Of a DNA stretch of 33,629 nt, positions 1 to 11,400 are shown piece after piece; position 1 is the stretch's first letter; every line of letters starts with the position of its first letter. Position numbers and translations under genes: made by a program. The DNA is from Parasitella parasitica. Lineage: Eukaryota > Mucoromycota > Mucoromycetes > Mucorales > Mucoraceae. The stretch covers positions 3,969 through 37,597 of the forward strand of contig MU619312.1 of assembly GCA_025201805.1 (NCBI GenBank). Reading direction: 5' to 3'. The notes under the pieces are model-generated. The model ran no database searches. It was not told where the DNA came from and worked only from the letters and a program-made list of their open reading frames with translations.

Positions 1-278
1 CTTCGGCCTATATACATGATTAAAGCTTTACCTGCACTGCCATTGTTTTCGAACAAATCTTGGTTGAAGTTGACCTTATTAGTCGGTGCTGAGCCATTCA
101 GCAGATTGTCTTCTATGATGATTTGTAATGAATATTAATTTATCTTAAAATGTAGACAATAATTACCTAACAAACTCAAGACCATCTTGACACAATTTGT
201 CCATGCATCTTGTTCAGAGTGCAATCTATCAAACATGGTCTGATTGAGGGAGAAAGTGAGTAACAAAAAAAACTTCAT
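1..278 (-). CDS. 5' part of an unrecognised protein gene, cut by the left edge
   Basis: Two exons can be read on the minus strand. Exon 1 runs 278 to 167 and ends in a GTAATT donor; exon 2 starts at 112 after an ATCATAG acceptor and stays open to the window edge (a further donor near 40 is possible). The joined frame is clean across the 54-nt intron and includes FDRLHSEQDAWTNCVKMVLS and then EDNLLNGSAPTNKVNFNQ. ATG at 278 gives a short hydrophobic start (MKFFLLTFS); ATG at 236 is an in-frame alternative, and a CAG just before it could also be an acceptor, making this an internal exon. The next gene on the plus strand starts at 483, so the 5' end must lie within about 200 bp. I do not recognise the family. 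Confidence 0.45.
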
Positions 279-482
279 GTCACGTTAAAAAATTCGAGTT
301 TCAAGTGACCTATCAAAAGCAGCAAGTTGTGCCAGAAATGTATATACTCGGCAGAAAATTTAATCTCGTGTTCATTGAAAATGGAAAAAATCCCAAAAAA
401 GATGAAATGTCCATTTGATTTATAAGGGTCCTTCAAACAACACATCATACTCCTTCTTTTACTCACTTATTTCTCCACAAAA

Positions 483-1370
483 ATGACTTGTCCATTTCAG
501 CAAATAAACATTGAATCTTACACAAGACAGCAGAATTGCACCTGGTATACAATCCATCTGAAGCTAAACAATAACCAAAAGGTTCAAATCCAACATAAAG
601 ATGCCGATTTTGTTCAACTTTCTCGATCGATTCATCAGCAATTCAAACTGACAAGTGAACGGCTAATAGAGATAAAAAGCCAATACACCTTTTTGAAGAA
701 GAAGGGGACACTCAAATTTCATGAAAGAATGTGGGAGTTGCAACATTTCTGCAACCAGTTACTATTGTTGCCAGACGTAACATGCTCGGAACCATTCGTT
801 TCATTTTTTTCTAGAAGTACAACCACCACTGCTGCGTCTAATTCGATAAAAAGGGCTTTCTCTCTCTTTTCCAACAAGAAACAGCAACAACATCTTCATG
901 CTGAAATTTGCGATGCATTTACCCAATTTAATAATATCCAAAAGGCAGACAACTGCATTCGTTGTAGTACTACTAGCACAACAAGCACAACAAGCACAAC
1001 AAGCACAGTTAGCAGCAGCGTACTATCCTCATCTAGCCTGGGCTCTACAGACGAAGGCGACACTGTTAAAATTAAGATCATCTATGACATTGACAATATC
1101 ATTATCATCCGTGTTTCCCGTAGTGTGCCTCTTGACGAACTGAGATCTCAAGTACTTCAGAAATTTGCCTTGCTCAACATCCATTTTCCAGATCAATTAC
1201 ACTTACGTACAGTCGATTGTGCATGGTACGCATCAGGGTTGGGTTCCTCCGCCATCTGCTCCGTTCCAGCCGATGGCGGTTTGAGCACCGATATTCTCAT
1301 CCGAGATCAGCAACACCTTTCAAGGGCAATGTTTTCAAGAAAAAAGGTGACACTCCGATGTGTAGTGTAG
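483..1370 (+). CDS. PX-PB1 domain scaffold protein, Bem1 C-terminal-like, no SH3 domains
   Basis: This is a single-exon gene of 295 residues. Residues about 8-108 look like a PX (phosphoinositide-binding) domain: alternating strands with YTIHLKLNNN, then a helical half ending in an LPD and FVSFF motif. A Ser/Thr linker follows (about 160-185, an STT repeat encoded by ACAAGC units). Residues about 194-295 read as a PB1 domain: VKIKIIYDIDNIIIIRVSR as the paired first strands, PLDELRSQVLQKFALL as the helix, and a final strand KVTLRCVV. The PX then PB1 order is that of yeast Bem1, a Cdc42 polarity scaffold in which two SH3 domains come first; here there is no room for SH3 domains, because the divergent gene begins at 278. 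It may be a stand-alone paralogue that binds a PB1 partner such as Cdc24 or a Nox regulator (inference). Confidence 0.7.
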   Translation: MTCPFQQINIESYTRQQNCTWYTIHLKLNNNQKVQIQHKDADFVQLSRSIHQQFKLTSERLIEIKSQYTFLKKKGTLKFHERMWELQHFCNQLLLLPDVTCSEPFVSFFSRSTTTTAASNSIKRAFSLFSNKKQQQHLHAEICDAFTQFNNIQKADNCIRCSTTSTTSTTSTTSTVSSSVLSSSSLGSTDEGDTVKIKIIYDIDNIIIIRVSRSVPLDELRSQVLQKFALLNIHFPDQLHLRTVDCAWYASGLGSSAICSVPADGGLSTDILIRDQQHLSRAMFSRKKVTLRCVV

Positions 1371-2009
1371 ATCTTTATGAACTCAACACTGTAACATTAC
1401 AACATACCTATTGATTAGTTGATATTATATTTTTATTCCCCTTGCGTCTCTTGTTTTAACAGTAAATCAGGAGCCTTTTTGTTCCATCTATGCCCATCTT
1501 TTGTATAATAACAACATATGTATATTATAATCTCAATAAATAAGAATGTCTAGACCATATAATCACATTACAGAAATTTTTCAAGTCGTTATAGTATCAC
1601 ACTTGCATTATTTTGCATGACAGTTTGCCACCTTTGTTTTTGTTGTTTTCATCTAAGAATAGAATGTCCCTTTGTTTTAATAGGGTGTCTAAAATGTCTG
1701 AAGGTTCCCTTTCTTCACGTTACCTCCGCCTGTCAAATCATGAGACAAGAAAATAGTTATCAACGGGAACAACTTGAAGGCATCTGTAATCCCTTATGGC
1801 TTCGTCATATGTACCGCCTTGATCAGGGTTCTCTGAAGGGAAATATGACTATCTTTGTTTCCAAAGAAAGGCAGATGAACAAAGCAAGTCAGGGACTCGT
1901 AGCACTCTCCCTCCCCTCTATTGCATTATGAACAGCCCTTACTTTTGTGGTAGCCGCTATCAACGTAGCAATTCTCTTTTCCATATTGCAAAACCTTCCA
2001 ACAGATGTT
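1371..2009. other. Intergenic, 3' flank of the PX-PB1 gene
   Basis: The stretch holds AT-rich 3' flank with AATAAA-like signals near 1535. An open frame at 1617-1931 has no domain-like features, so I see no supported gene here. Confidence 0.4.
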
Positions 2010-2039
2010 TCAACTCTGTAATGAATCAAAATAGGGATT

Positions 2040-2252
2040 AATACAGAGAAACCTCACGAGTGCCGTATGCTTTTTGTTGACACAAGTCTCAGGTCCCAAG
2101 TTTTCGTCATTATTAAAAATACGTCTGATTTGTTTGACATGCACGATATATCCTGATGATAGCCGTACAGATAAATCATGATTTGTAATGAGCATATATA
2201 TCCTATTATCTCCGTTTTCAGGGTTGTCATGAAACTTTCTCGGGTGTTGCAA
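2040..2252 (-). pseudogene. Possible retroelement integrase C-terminal scrap
   Basis: A short open minus-strand stretch reads DLSVRLSSGYIVHVKQIRRI. The pattern 'VRLpSGyxVxVxQiRR' is reminiscent of the small beta-barrel that ends Gypsy-type integrases. There is no ATG at its start, no other pol domain beside it and no long terminal repeat that I can see. It could equally be chance; treat it as a hint only. Confidence 0.2.
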
Positions 2253-2369
2253 CGCTCACCCGTCCCGATGCAATGTATACAATCTCATTTTACCTAAACA
2301 TTCTATCTATTCTATCAGAAAAGCATCGGTTCAAGCTTCTTTTTAAAGACAAATGAGCTGATTTACTCT

Positions 2370-2411
2370 TAAAAAAAAAGAGAGAGAGAGAAAGAGAGAA
2401 AGAAAGAAAAA
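2370..2411. repeat. Purine-only low-complexity tract (A/GA)n
   Basis: A run of A, GA and GAAA units without a pyrimidine. It is simple-sequence DNA in a gene-free stretch. Confidence 0.7.
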
Positions 2412-2549
2412 TCATGCGCCTAATCTGAGAGTTGAAATATTGAAAGGACATTAATCGATATATACTGATAAGAAATTGCTCTGTCATGTGCTGAATTCTT
2501 GACTTCATTTAACATCCTACCTCTGTTTTACAGATCCAACATACGAAGT

Positions 2550-3850
2550 GCGAGCAGTCTACTTTATTGTGTAAGCTAGGAAGGAACGACTTGATGGCCA
2601 ATATCAACCTATATTTGTTGTGATGGACAAGGAATGATCAAGGACTATGGTAACCAAAATTTAAAGAGCAAGGATATCATTGCTAAAATCAACAATACAG
2701 CCCTCAGATGGAATAACTGTCATCTGAACCAAGAGGTATGCAAAGCTAACATTGTTTAGTGCAAGGAAAAAGCCTGAGGATATTCGAAACAAGCGGAGGA
2801 AGAGGAAAAAGAAAAGGTAAAAAGTTAATAAAATTTAGGTTTGTAAATGGTCTACTTACAAACCAAGACATAATAGCAGGCAAAAGATAAAACACAGAAT
2901 GATGGCCTTGCAAAAGAAGCTAGTCAAAGCTTGCAAGACAAACTAAACATGGCTCATCCTGAACAATTGGAAAAGGAGCGAAAATCGATTGAAGAATAGT
3001 AAGGAAAAAGGGTCAAGCACTTTACAAAAGGTGAAGCCAACCAAATTGTTGATAGCAAAGCCAGCAAGCTGCGTACAGAGAGAGTGTAGAAAGCATTTTC
3101 AAAGGAATACAAGTAAAGGGTAAGAAAGATGGCTCAAAAATAGGAAATATTATAAGGCAATTTATAGCAATGAACTTGATAGATGGAACGCAGGTTCTTT
3201 TGTAAGTGTCCTAATTCATATTTGTATGCGGCATTTTTAATCATCATTTCAACCAAAATACAAACCAAAAGCTTCAAATACACTAGCCAATATCACAGAA
3301 ATGAATCGAAAACATAAGGGTTATTTAGTTCCAATGAGAAGAGAGTGTTTAGCATCATTTTTAAGCGAAAACAGATGGCGACATGCCATATGGATTATCT
3401 GCACAGTTCCCAAATCGAAATCTTGACTTTGGCGATGAGCAAAAAGCTTTATTGGAAATAAAATTATGTCTAAGTGGTACATTTATAATGAAAGTTATAA
3501 TGCTTCAACAGCGTACGCAAGAGCACCGTCGTCTATTTCAAGTGGATAGCCTGTCTTCGACAAGAGAAACAATATACAATTCTGTAAGCCAAATAGAGGA
3601 TATGTATCTAATTATTTGTTGACTCCCACCGTAACTCCAGAGCATGGACAGCGATTAGACCGAAGTAACAATAATACAGCAACTAGATGTAATACCACAA
3701 TCCTATCGCCTTCATTGAATGTAATTTCATCAACATTTAGAAACACAAATCATTAGAATAGCAGCAAAAAATTCGACGACGATAACGATAAGAATAGACC
3801 GACTTACAAAGGCAATTCAGTCAACTGTGAATAAATCTACAGTACTACTT
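2550..3850 (+). pseudogene. Decayed coding-like region of unknown origin
   Basis: Several plus-strand stretches look like former protein but are broken by stops and frame changes. Near 2633-2735 an open stretch gives GQGMIKDYGNQNLKSKDIIA; near 2900-2997 another is rich in Lys, Glu and Gln (MAHPEQLEKERKSIEE) and ends at a stop; near 3383-3622 a 79-residue frame opens MPYGLSAQFPNRNLDFGDEQ. No single frame connects them, and no splice model I tried restores one. I do not recognise the family; an old mobile-element protein or a dead host gene are both possible. Confidence 0.3.
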
Positions 3851-4016
3851 CCCGACTTCAGGGCATTTGATCGCTTTAAAAACCATAAGAATGCAGCGAT
3901 ATCTATTATAGTATAAATATGATGTTTTTTTTATGTAGTGTTTATTAAGATACAAAGTTTGAGTTTATTAGAATATGAGAGTACGAAGGCAAATTTCTAT
4001 GGATAGACATTCTTGT

Positions 4017-4625
4017 TTAATCCTTAGATTCTTGTGCAGCCTTCTTGGACTTTCTGGTAGCTTTTCTGGACTTCTTGGATTCTTTCTTTGCCTTCTTGCT
4101 GGACTTCTTGGCAGCTTTCTTCGATTTCTTGCTGGCCTTTTCGGAAGCCTTTTTTCCCTCCTTACTACTTGTGGCAGAGGCAGAAGCAGTGGTAGCGGTA
4201 GTGGAAGTGGAGTGAGAGGTAGTAGTGAGAACGGTTGCAGTGGGTTGCTCGAGAGAGATGGTTGTTTCACTGACATTGCTACTATTAAAGGTAGCAGATA
4301 CGTTACCAAAAGATGCAGAAGCAGAAACAGAACCTGAGGCAGAAGGTGATGCAGTAGCACTAGCTGATCCCATACCAGTAGTAGGAATGAATATGGTAGT
4401 TGCAGTGCTCATGGCAGGGACATTGGAAGTAGAAAGATTGATATGAGTAAAGCCGCTAGCGCTAGAATTTGCGCTGTTTGTGTTATTGAAAGCTTCGACG
4501 GGATCAAAGTTTCTAATGTTTTTGACATTGGCAGTGGCGATTGCATCAGGTACGCCAGCAATTGCACCAGTTGTGACAACGGCAACAGCAGCAGTTAAAG
4601 AAATCAAACAGAAGGAGCGAGCCAT
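4017..4625 (-). CDS. Secreted Ser/Thr-rich protein with a histone-H1-like lysine tail
   Basis: A single-exon gene of 202 residues. Residues 1-23 are a signal peptide (MARSFCLISLTAAVAVVTTG then Ala-rich cleavage region). Residues about 45-155 are almost all Ser, Thr, Ala and Asn with many NxS/T sites, as in O-mannosylated wall or secreted proteins. The last about 45 residues are Lys/Ala/Ser repeats (KKSKKAAKKSSKKAKKESKK), very like the C-terminal tail of linker histones, ending in ESKD. No GPI signal or membrane segment follows, so it should be released or held to the wall by charge. A TATA box lies 65 bp upstream and a reverse CCAAT box at 4762-4766, fitting strong or regulated expression. 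Function is unknown; binding to nucleic acid, polyphosphate or acidic wall polymers is speculation. Confidence 0.65.
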   Translation of the reverse strand: MARSFCLISLTAAVAVVTTGAIAGVPDAIATANVKNIRNFDPVEAFNNTNSANSSASGFTHINLSTSNVPAMSTATTIFIPTTGMGSASATASPSASGSVSASASFGNVSATFNSSNVSETTISLEQPTATVLTTTSHSTSTTATTASASATSSKEGKKASEKASKKSKKAAKKSSKKAKKESKKSRKATRKSKKAAQESKD

Positions 4626-4689
4626 AGTTTTAAATGATTGTTTTTACTTGAACAAGTTGATTCTCTTTTGGTTTCTTCCTGCAGATCTG

Positions 4690-4697
4690 TATTTATA
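4690..4697 (-). promoter_or_regulatory. TATA box of the secreted lysine-tail gene
   Basis: TATAAATA on the minus strand, 65 bp upstream of the ATG at 4625. A CCAAT motif on the same strand sits about 70 bp further up (4762-4766). Confidence 0.55.
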
Positions 4698-4766
4698 TCA
4701 AAAATCAAGTTTTTTGTTGACCGATTTACTAGTTTTAAGCTTTTTATAGGCTTCCACTAAGATTGG

Positions 4767-5490
4767 TCAATGATGATGAGGTGGGCCATTTATGTTTCAC
4801 GTTCTTTACAATATTGGGTTAAACAGAACGTAGTTATTCGAAGATCAAGTCATTAATAATAAGCATGTAAAAATATGTCAGGAAAAGGCTTTAATTGTTA
4901 GATAAGATGATCGCTGTTGCATATCAAAAACGTCAAATATCTAATGACGATCACTTTGTAATTTGCACATAACAGGTGCCTCATTTTAGAGTTTGAGACA
5001 TTTGAAGTTTGAGAAGGGACAAAGGCAAATGATAAAGGATAAGTGCTACAAATTCATTGTGGCATTTCACAATGGGTAGTTTATTTGAAAATTACAACAA
5101 GTGAAATATTTGATTGCTTATATATACTATTTAAAATATCCCCTGTTCCTCAGCTTGCTCGATTTTCAAGTGGAAAAATAATTAAGAAATCAAACAAACT
5201 CTCGTATAATTTTATCCGGAGCCAAACTTCTCTGTGTTTAGTGTTTAGATGTTTGTCCAATGTGAAATAAGCAGCTACAAATCGAATCAATCAGTTGAAA
5301 CGAATGTTTTTGCTCTGGACACAACATCATCCCATCTACCAAGCTGTATTTTGTTTTTCATACACTCATAAAAACTAAATATAATGTATTCTGCCCACAT
5401 TCAACATGCAACCTCAGAGATTGTTATACAGACACGGGATGAAAATTGTACATGTATAGTTTTATTGTATATAATATATATGTCGACACC
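4767..5490. other. Intergenic between VPS10 and the secreted-protein gene
   Basis: This is AT-rich sequence between the 3' end of VPS10 and the promoter of the next minus-strand gene. The open frame at 5043-5270 shows no domain or composition supporting a gene. I see nothing else. Confidence 0.4.
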
Positions 5491-8400
5491 TTAAAACTCA
5501 TCTGCATCATCAAGCTCGTCACCTTCATCAATCAAATGTTCCTCTGACCCATCATAATCCTCTAGTAAAACATCAGTGTGCTCATCTTGGCCTAAGGCGG
5601 TGTAACCAGATGCACGTCTTCTTGACATGAAAGATGGCAAACTCCAGTTACTAAAGAAGTTCAAATCAGATAGCGATCTGGGTATTTGAATGCGAGAGAG
5701 AATGCCAATAATGGCAACGGGAATAACAACAGCAGCAGCAGCTATTTTGGTAATAATTGGGCTTGATAAAAAGTCTGAGCTCATTTGTTGAGTGCTATCG
5801 GGAAGACGGATACGGCTATTGTATAGGAAAAGACAGTAAGAATGAGTGTTACGACCTCCCCCCCCCCTCTTTTTTTTACGCAGAATCATGTCTATATTTA
5901 CCCAAATCCACCACGTTTACGATAATGCAATGCGGCAAACACAAGGCCAGCAGCAATAATGGGTGCAAAAATGAATGCAACCCATCCACTACTTGAATGG
6001 CTTGCACCAGGACACCACATTTGATCTGCGCCAATCTTTTCCAATTCTTTCCCTCCTTGGCAGCTAGAAGCAGCAATTTTACGGTAACTAGAAAACAGTA
6101 CAGGTTAACAGGACAATAATTTACACAGATATTCTGGACCATGTCTTACCCTGTAGGTGTATAGTAGAAATCCCTGGTACCATCGCAAGTTGGCTCTAAA
6201 GGCGAATATCCAGGAACCAAGACGCACTTGTTGTTGGAATCACGGATAAAGTTGAAATCACTATGAATGCGATAAAAAAAAAAAAATCATGATTAGAGTT
6301 TATACGTAATTTTTGCAGCATGCTGATAATGTACCATTCATAATCCTCTTCAGTACAAGAGCAGTTACGAACAATTTCTCTCGGCTGAACCAGCTTTTCA
6401 CCAATGTAGCAGTTGTGGTCTTGAATGCGACGGAAATATTTTGTTTCTCTACCAAACAAGCATTGTTCGCCTCTTGTGTCTTCAGGACTCCACAGTTCGA
6501 AATCGTCATCATTGGGATGCTCGTTATCCAAGACACATTTTGTAGGATGTAATGAGCTGAAGTCGACGTGGAAAGCAACAGATTTGCCATTCTTCAAGCC
6601 AAACAACACATATTTTTGGCTTGTGCCGTCAGGCTGAGTAATGATATCCTCAATAATTATCTTTTCACTGCGCTTGGCAAATTCATAGGTGTTCCATGTT
6701 ATGCCTTCGTTGGTTGTGTACTTTAAGACGTTGGTGGGTTGCTCGTTATCAACAATGATTAATAATGCGCCTTGGTCAGCAAACTCCCAAAGATGAGCAC
6801 CCTTTGCAATTTCGTACCATGTTTTACCAGCATCTCGAGTCAGGAACATATCACCATCGCGGTAAGGAGACAAACTGTAGCCTACACTCCCGACGCCAAC
6901 CATTAGGCCAACTGCACTAGACAAACTAAAGAGGTCGCGAGAGTTCTGTCTTTCAGAGTAACAGTGCAAGTGCAGAGAACAATCAGAGCCCTGACAGTCG
7001 TATGGTTGGCCGGCGCTGTCCTTTCTAGGAGGTGCCAATGAGGTCCAATGACCACCAGCATCTGCCGTTTTACGAGTAACTAGTTTCTTGGGATCACCCT
7101 TGTTTGCTTGTCCAGGATTGCTTACAACATTAGCGATTGCGATACCTTCAATGCCCTGCATCTTTTCAAAGTCGACAATACCCATTTCGTTACGGTTGGT
7201 ATTTTCAAGTGATGCAACATAGTAAGTACCGTTGGAGTTGGAGGTGAAGATGGTGCCGTATTCACTGCCTCTGTGCGTGTTGGTGGAGACGTGGATCCAC
7301 ATTGAGTTGGCAGACTCCATAATTGTGAATGCTTCGGGAGACAAGTCAAATGAGGCAGGGAAGGAGGCAGCTGCGAATGTAATGCCATCCAAGCTGACGT
7401 GCAAACGAAGGTTAGCGCCACCGTTCTTGGAAGCGGCAACGACCATGTACTTTCCAAACACTGTTACGCCGACAATGTCTTCAAACAGGATCTTTTTATC
7501 ATGAAAGTAGTTTTGCGAAGAGACAAATTGCACAGGATTGCCAAAGAGTGCCAATTGATTTCCAGATTGCTCGCGATATTGCTCGCAGAAGATTGAATTA
7601 CGATGTGTAGCGTCGATAGACCCCTCTCTACCCCAAATGCAACTGCGCATGTAGGTGCCCAAGGAAGCCCAGCTACGGCCATGATCGCGGGAATAGAAAG
7701 CCTCAGAATGGCAGTTGCTTGCAAGAGCATCGCAGTTTCTCTCGCCCATATAAAGGACATAATCAGGATCGTCGTTGTGGAAACTCATGACAGTGCCAGG
7801 GAGGAAATCAAGAGGCGCAATAGGTGTTTTGATTTCATTGAAGCCAGATGCTTTGTCGCTTGTGACAAAATGGGTTCTGCCTTCAGTGATAAAGAACGCA
7901 CGCTGATCAAAATGAGGGTTTTGGTAAATTGAGATGACCTTGTGGCCCGGGAAGAGTTCTTTCCAGCTATAGCCATCATTATCGCTCAGCCATACTTTAC
8001 CGTCCAAGGTTCGCACAATGACATGATCAGTATCAGTAAAATAGACGTAATCTACAACGCGGTCTGTGAATTCCGTTATGCTGGAGGAGATACCACCGCT
8101 TGATCCACAGGGCCATTCCTTCTGATCTTCGAGATTAATTCCGCCAGAGCAAGTGCTCTTGACATTCTTCTTGTAGCCAGAGCGTCCTCTAAAGGTACTT
8201 CCAGGGCTGCATTTAGGTGGTCTATCGGGATGTCTGTCCTTGAATATGCACTCGTTGTTTTCATTGCGCCAGAAACCAAAGTCGCATTCAAAATCGATAT
8301 CACGACATTCGCAGTTCTCAGTAATGACTTCAGGTTCGTGGAATTGAGCATTGACAATGCAGACCACATCCTTCTTGCGGCGCCAGTAGGCAGTCTTCTT

Positions 8401-11400
8401 GCCAAGCAGGCATGCATAATCACCGTCATCATCCTGGGGGATCCAGCGTTCAAAATCGCTTCTTCCTTCATCATCCTTATTGAGAATGCATTTCTGATGC
8501 TTGGTTTCTGAGAAATCAACAGTGATCACCATTTGGGATCGCTCAAGACCACGCGAATAGCCAATAATGACAAATTTAAGAGTCGACGATTTCGGATCAG
8601 TGGTGAGAGTCTTGACTCGGATTTTGTCAGCGCTGAATTCATAGAAATGCCACGTTTCTCCCTGATCCCAAGAGTAGAGTAGCTCGTTGACGGGCTTTTC
8701 GTCATTGATAAGAACCAAAATAGAGCCTTGGTCGCCAAACTCGTACAGATGCTCGCCTTCTTGGATTAATGACCAAGTGTGTCCTCCGTCACGCGTCAAG
8801 AAGGTGTCGCTTTCTGTATAGTCGTTCATTGAGGCGCCTACATTACCGACGCCTATAGCGAGACCAGGCGCTCCAGAAGCCGAATAGATGGCTCCGGGGC
8901 CATGAATGTCTGAGCGACTGTGGAGGTTTAGAGAGCATTCTTTGGTAGCACAATCAAACTTGTTGGGTGGTTGAAGAGGCTGCCATATGCCTCCATCATC
9001 CCAACTGATCATAGTGCGCACCTTCTTCTTTTTGTCACGGCTTCCAACCAATTCATCAGCGTTCCAGACTTGGTTAGCGAGGATAATGCCATCCACGCTT
9101 TGGAACTTTTCAAAATCAACAAAGCCATAGCCATCGCCATTTGTGTTGTCGAGCGAAAGATGATAGAACGTGCCGTTCTCGTTGGATTTGAACAGAGAGC
9201 CATACGCATTGCCGAACCCGGTAGATTTGAAAATATTGAGTAAAATTGAGTGAGTAGTCGATTGCAGCACCGTAAATGTGTTGCGGTTAATGTATTGATC
9301 GGGAGGAAACTGTGCTTCGGCAAATGTTTTGCCATTCACACTGACAAATAGCGTGAGATCACCCTTATTGCTGGATGCGACTGCCATGAAGTCTTCGACG
9401 ACAAAGAACTCGACAACATTGTCAAAAAAGGACTCAGTAGTTCGGCCCCAGTCAATAGTGCGCACCAATCTCAGATCACCGCCAACGTCGTTCTTATCAT
9501 AAGCTGAACAGAATATGGTCTGCTTTTCGATCTCGTACTTGGAGTCGCGGCCAAAGATACATTTGTCGACATACAAATCAAGACCGTCCCAGCTGTTGCC
9601 ATGGTTACGAGAGATGAAAGGCTGATAATGAGGCTCGGGATCAAAAGATGCGCCGTGAAACAAAAGCCAATCTCTTTCTTGCGGGTGGAAATCCAACACA
9701 TTCCGACTGCGGCCAGGAGACAATGGAAGTTTGATTGAGCGCCATGTTGCGCCTTGATCTTCAGTTAAATGCATACCATCTTCCAAGAATGCATATGCGC
9801 GGTTATTGTCAAATTCATGCAGGACGACGTTGGTGACACGGCCGTTTTCTTTGAGCACAGATTCCCATTTGACGCCTTGATTGCTAGATCGCCATAGCTC
9901 GCCATTTTGTAGACGGATTAAAATAGCCTCAGAATCGCGGAAATAGATAAACTGGTCAATCTCATCATCGAAAACGATGGCATATTTGGAGATATTATCA
10001 TCGGAAGGCTTCACCTGGTTTGTACCACTATTGCCGTAGCCATTGTTGTAGGTAGGATCGTCGGGAATGATGCCGCCTATATTATCGCTGCATTTGCGGT
10101 CTACAGGTTCATCCAGAGCCTTACCACTGGCAGGCAAACAAGTGTTGCCAGGGATAAGACGATAGCCGCTAGAACCAGGATACATGTCATTTTTTGAGCG
10201 ACAAACACCTTCAGAAATACGATCAGGGCCAATGCGAGTACAGGAACCATCGGGATTACGTCTAAAGTTGTAGTCGCATTCGTAATCAGCGCGAGAACAA
10301 GGGCAATCATTCATTACGACAACAGGGTCTTGGTAATCGCGGCCAACGTAGCAATCGCGATCAGCTTTACGGCGATAAAAGATTTGCTCGTGGCCCATCA
10401 AGCAGTCAGGGCCACTTGTGATATCGCGCGCGATAAACTGTTCGTAATCACTTTTGCGCTCATCCGTTTCAATCAATTCACATTGGCGAGAGAACACGCT
10501 GGAAAAATCGAGCTGAATGGCCTGTACTTTAGAGTCTGAGGAGCGGACAGAGCTGCCCACCAGCAAAAAGTTGCGAGAGGATGATTCTGGATCTGTCGTG
10601 AGCATTCTTGCACGAATGGAAATACCAAGATCAAGCTTATCCCTATGTACGGCGAATGGTTTACGTTTACAATCTTATCAGCTTATATACTTGGTCGTCG
10701 ACTTACCAGCTGATGCCACGGTTTTTGCTCCACCAGACGAAATCAGTTTCCTTTTCATCATCAACAAGTACCAGCAAGGTGCCCATATCGCCAAACTCAT
10801 ACTTGTGAGCGCCTTCTCGGACCATTTTCCATGTCAAGCCATAGTCATCTGATAAAAAGGTATCGCATTCGTCATATTCAAGCAAGTTGGCACCGTAATT
10901 TCCTACACCCATCATGACACCTACAGCAGATTCTGCCGAAGAGACCTGGCCAGCGTTATGGTTTGACGTAACAGAATGCAAATGAAGAGCACACTCTCTA
11001 TCCGAGCACCTCATGTTGTTACCGTTCATATCCTTTACGGCAGTCAATTCCTTCCAACTAGCACCGTCGTCGAAACTCATGCGGGTTCTGATCTCCTTGG
11101 CTGCACCCTGTGACTCTACTTGTCTTGGATTCATAATGATGTTTGCGATCAAGATGCCTTCAACGCCTTGGATGCGTTCAAAATCAATATAGCCCATGAC
11201 ATTTCGGTTGGTGTTTTCCAAGCTCTTGACAAAGAAGGTGCCGTTGGAGTTGGATTTGTACATGGAGCCGAATTGATCGCTGCCGCCGCCTAGTACGTCA
11301 ATCATCAGGGCAGGGCCAGAGCTTTCAACAATCGTGAACGATTTCTCATGCAGATTGGCACCATCCGGGAAAATGGCTTCATGCCAATGCTCTCCATCCT

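Noticed and set aside
1617-1931. 104-residue plus-strand frame
   Set aside because: It has no domain, no homology I recognise, ordinary AT-rich composition and lies in decayed intergenic DNA.
3968-4360. Open frames on both strands (130 aa minus, 120 aa plus) rich in Leu/Pro or Ser/Gly
   Set aside because: They are shadows of the lysine-tail coding sequence, whose repeats keep other frames open. The 202-residue frame has a signal peptide and a TATA box.
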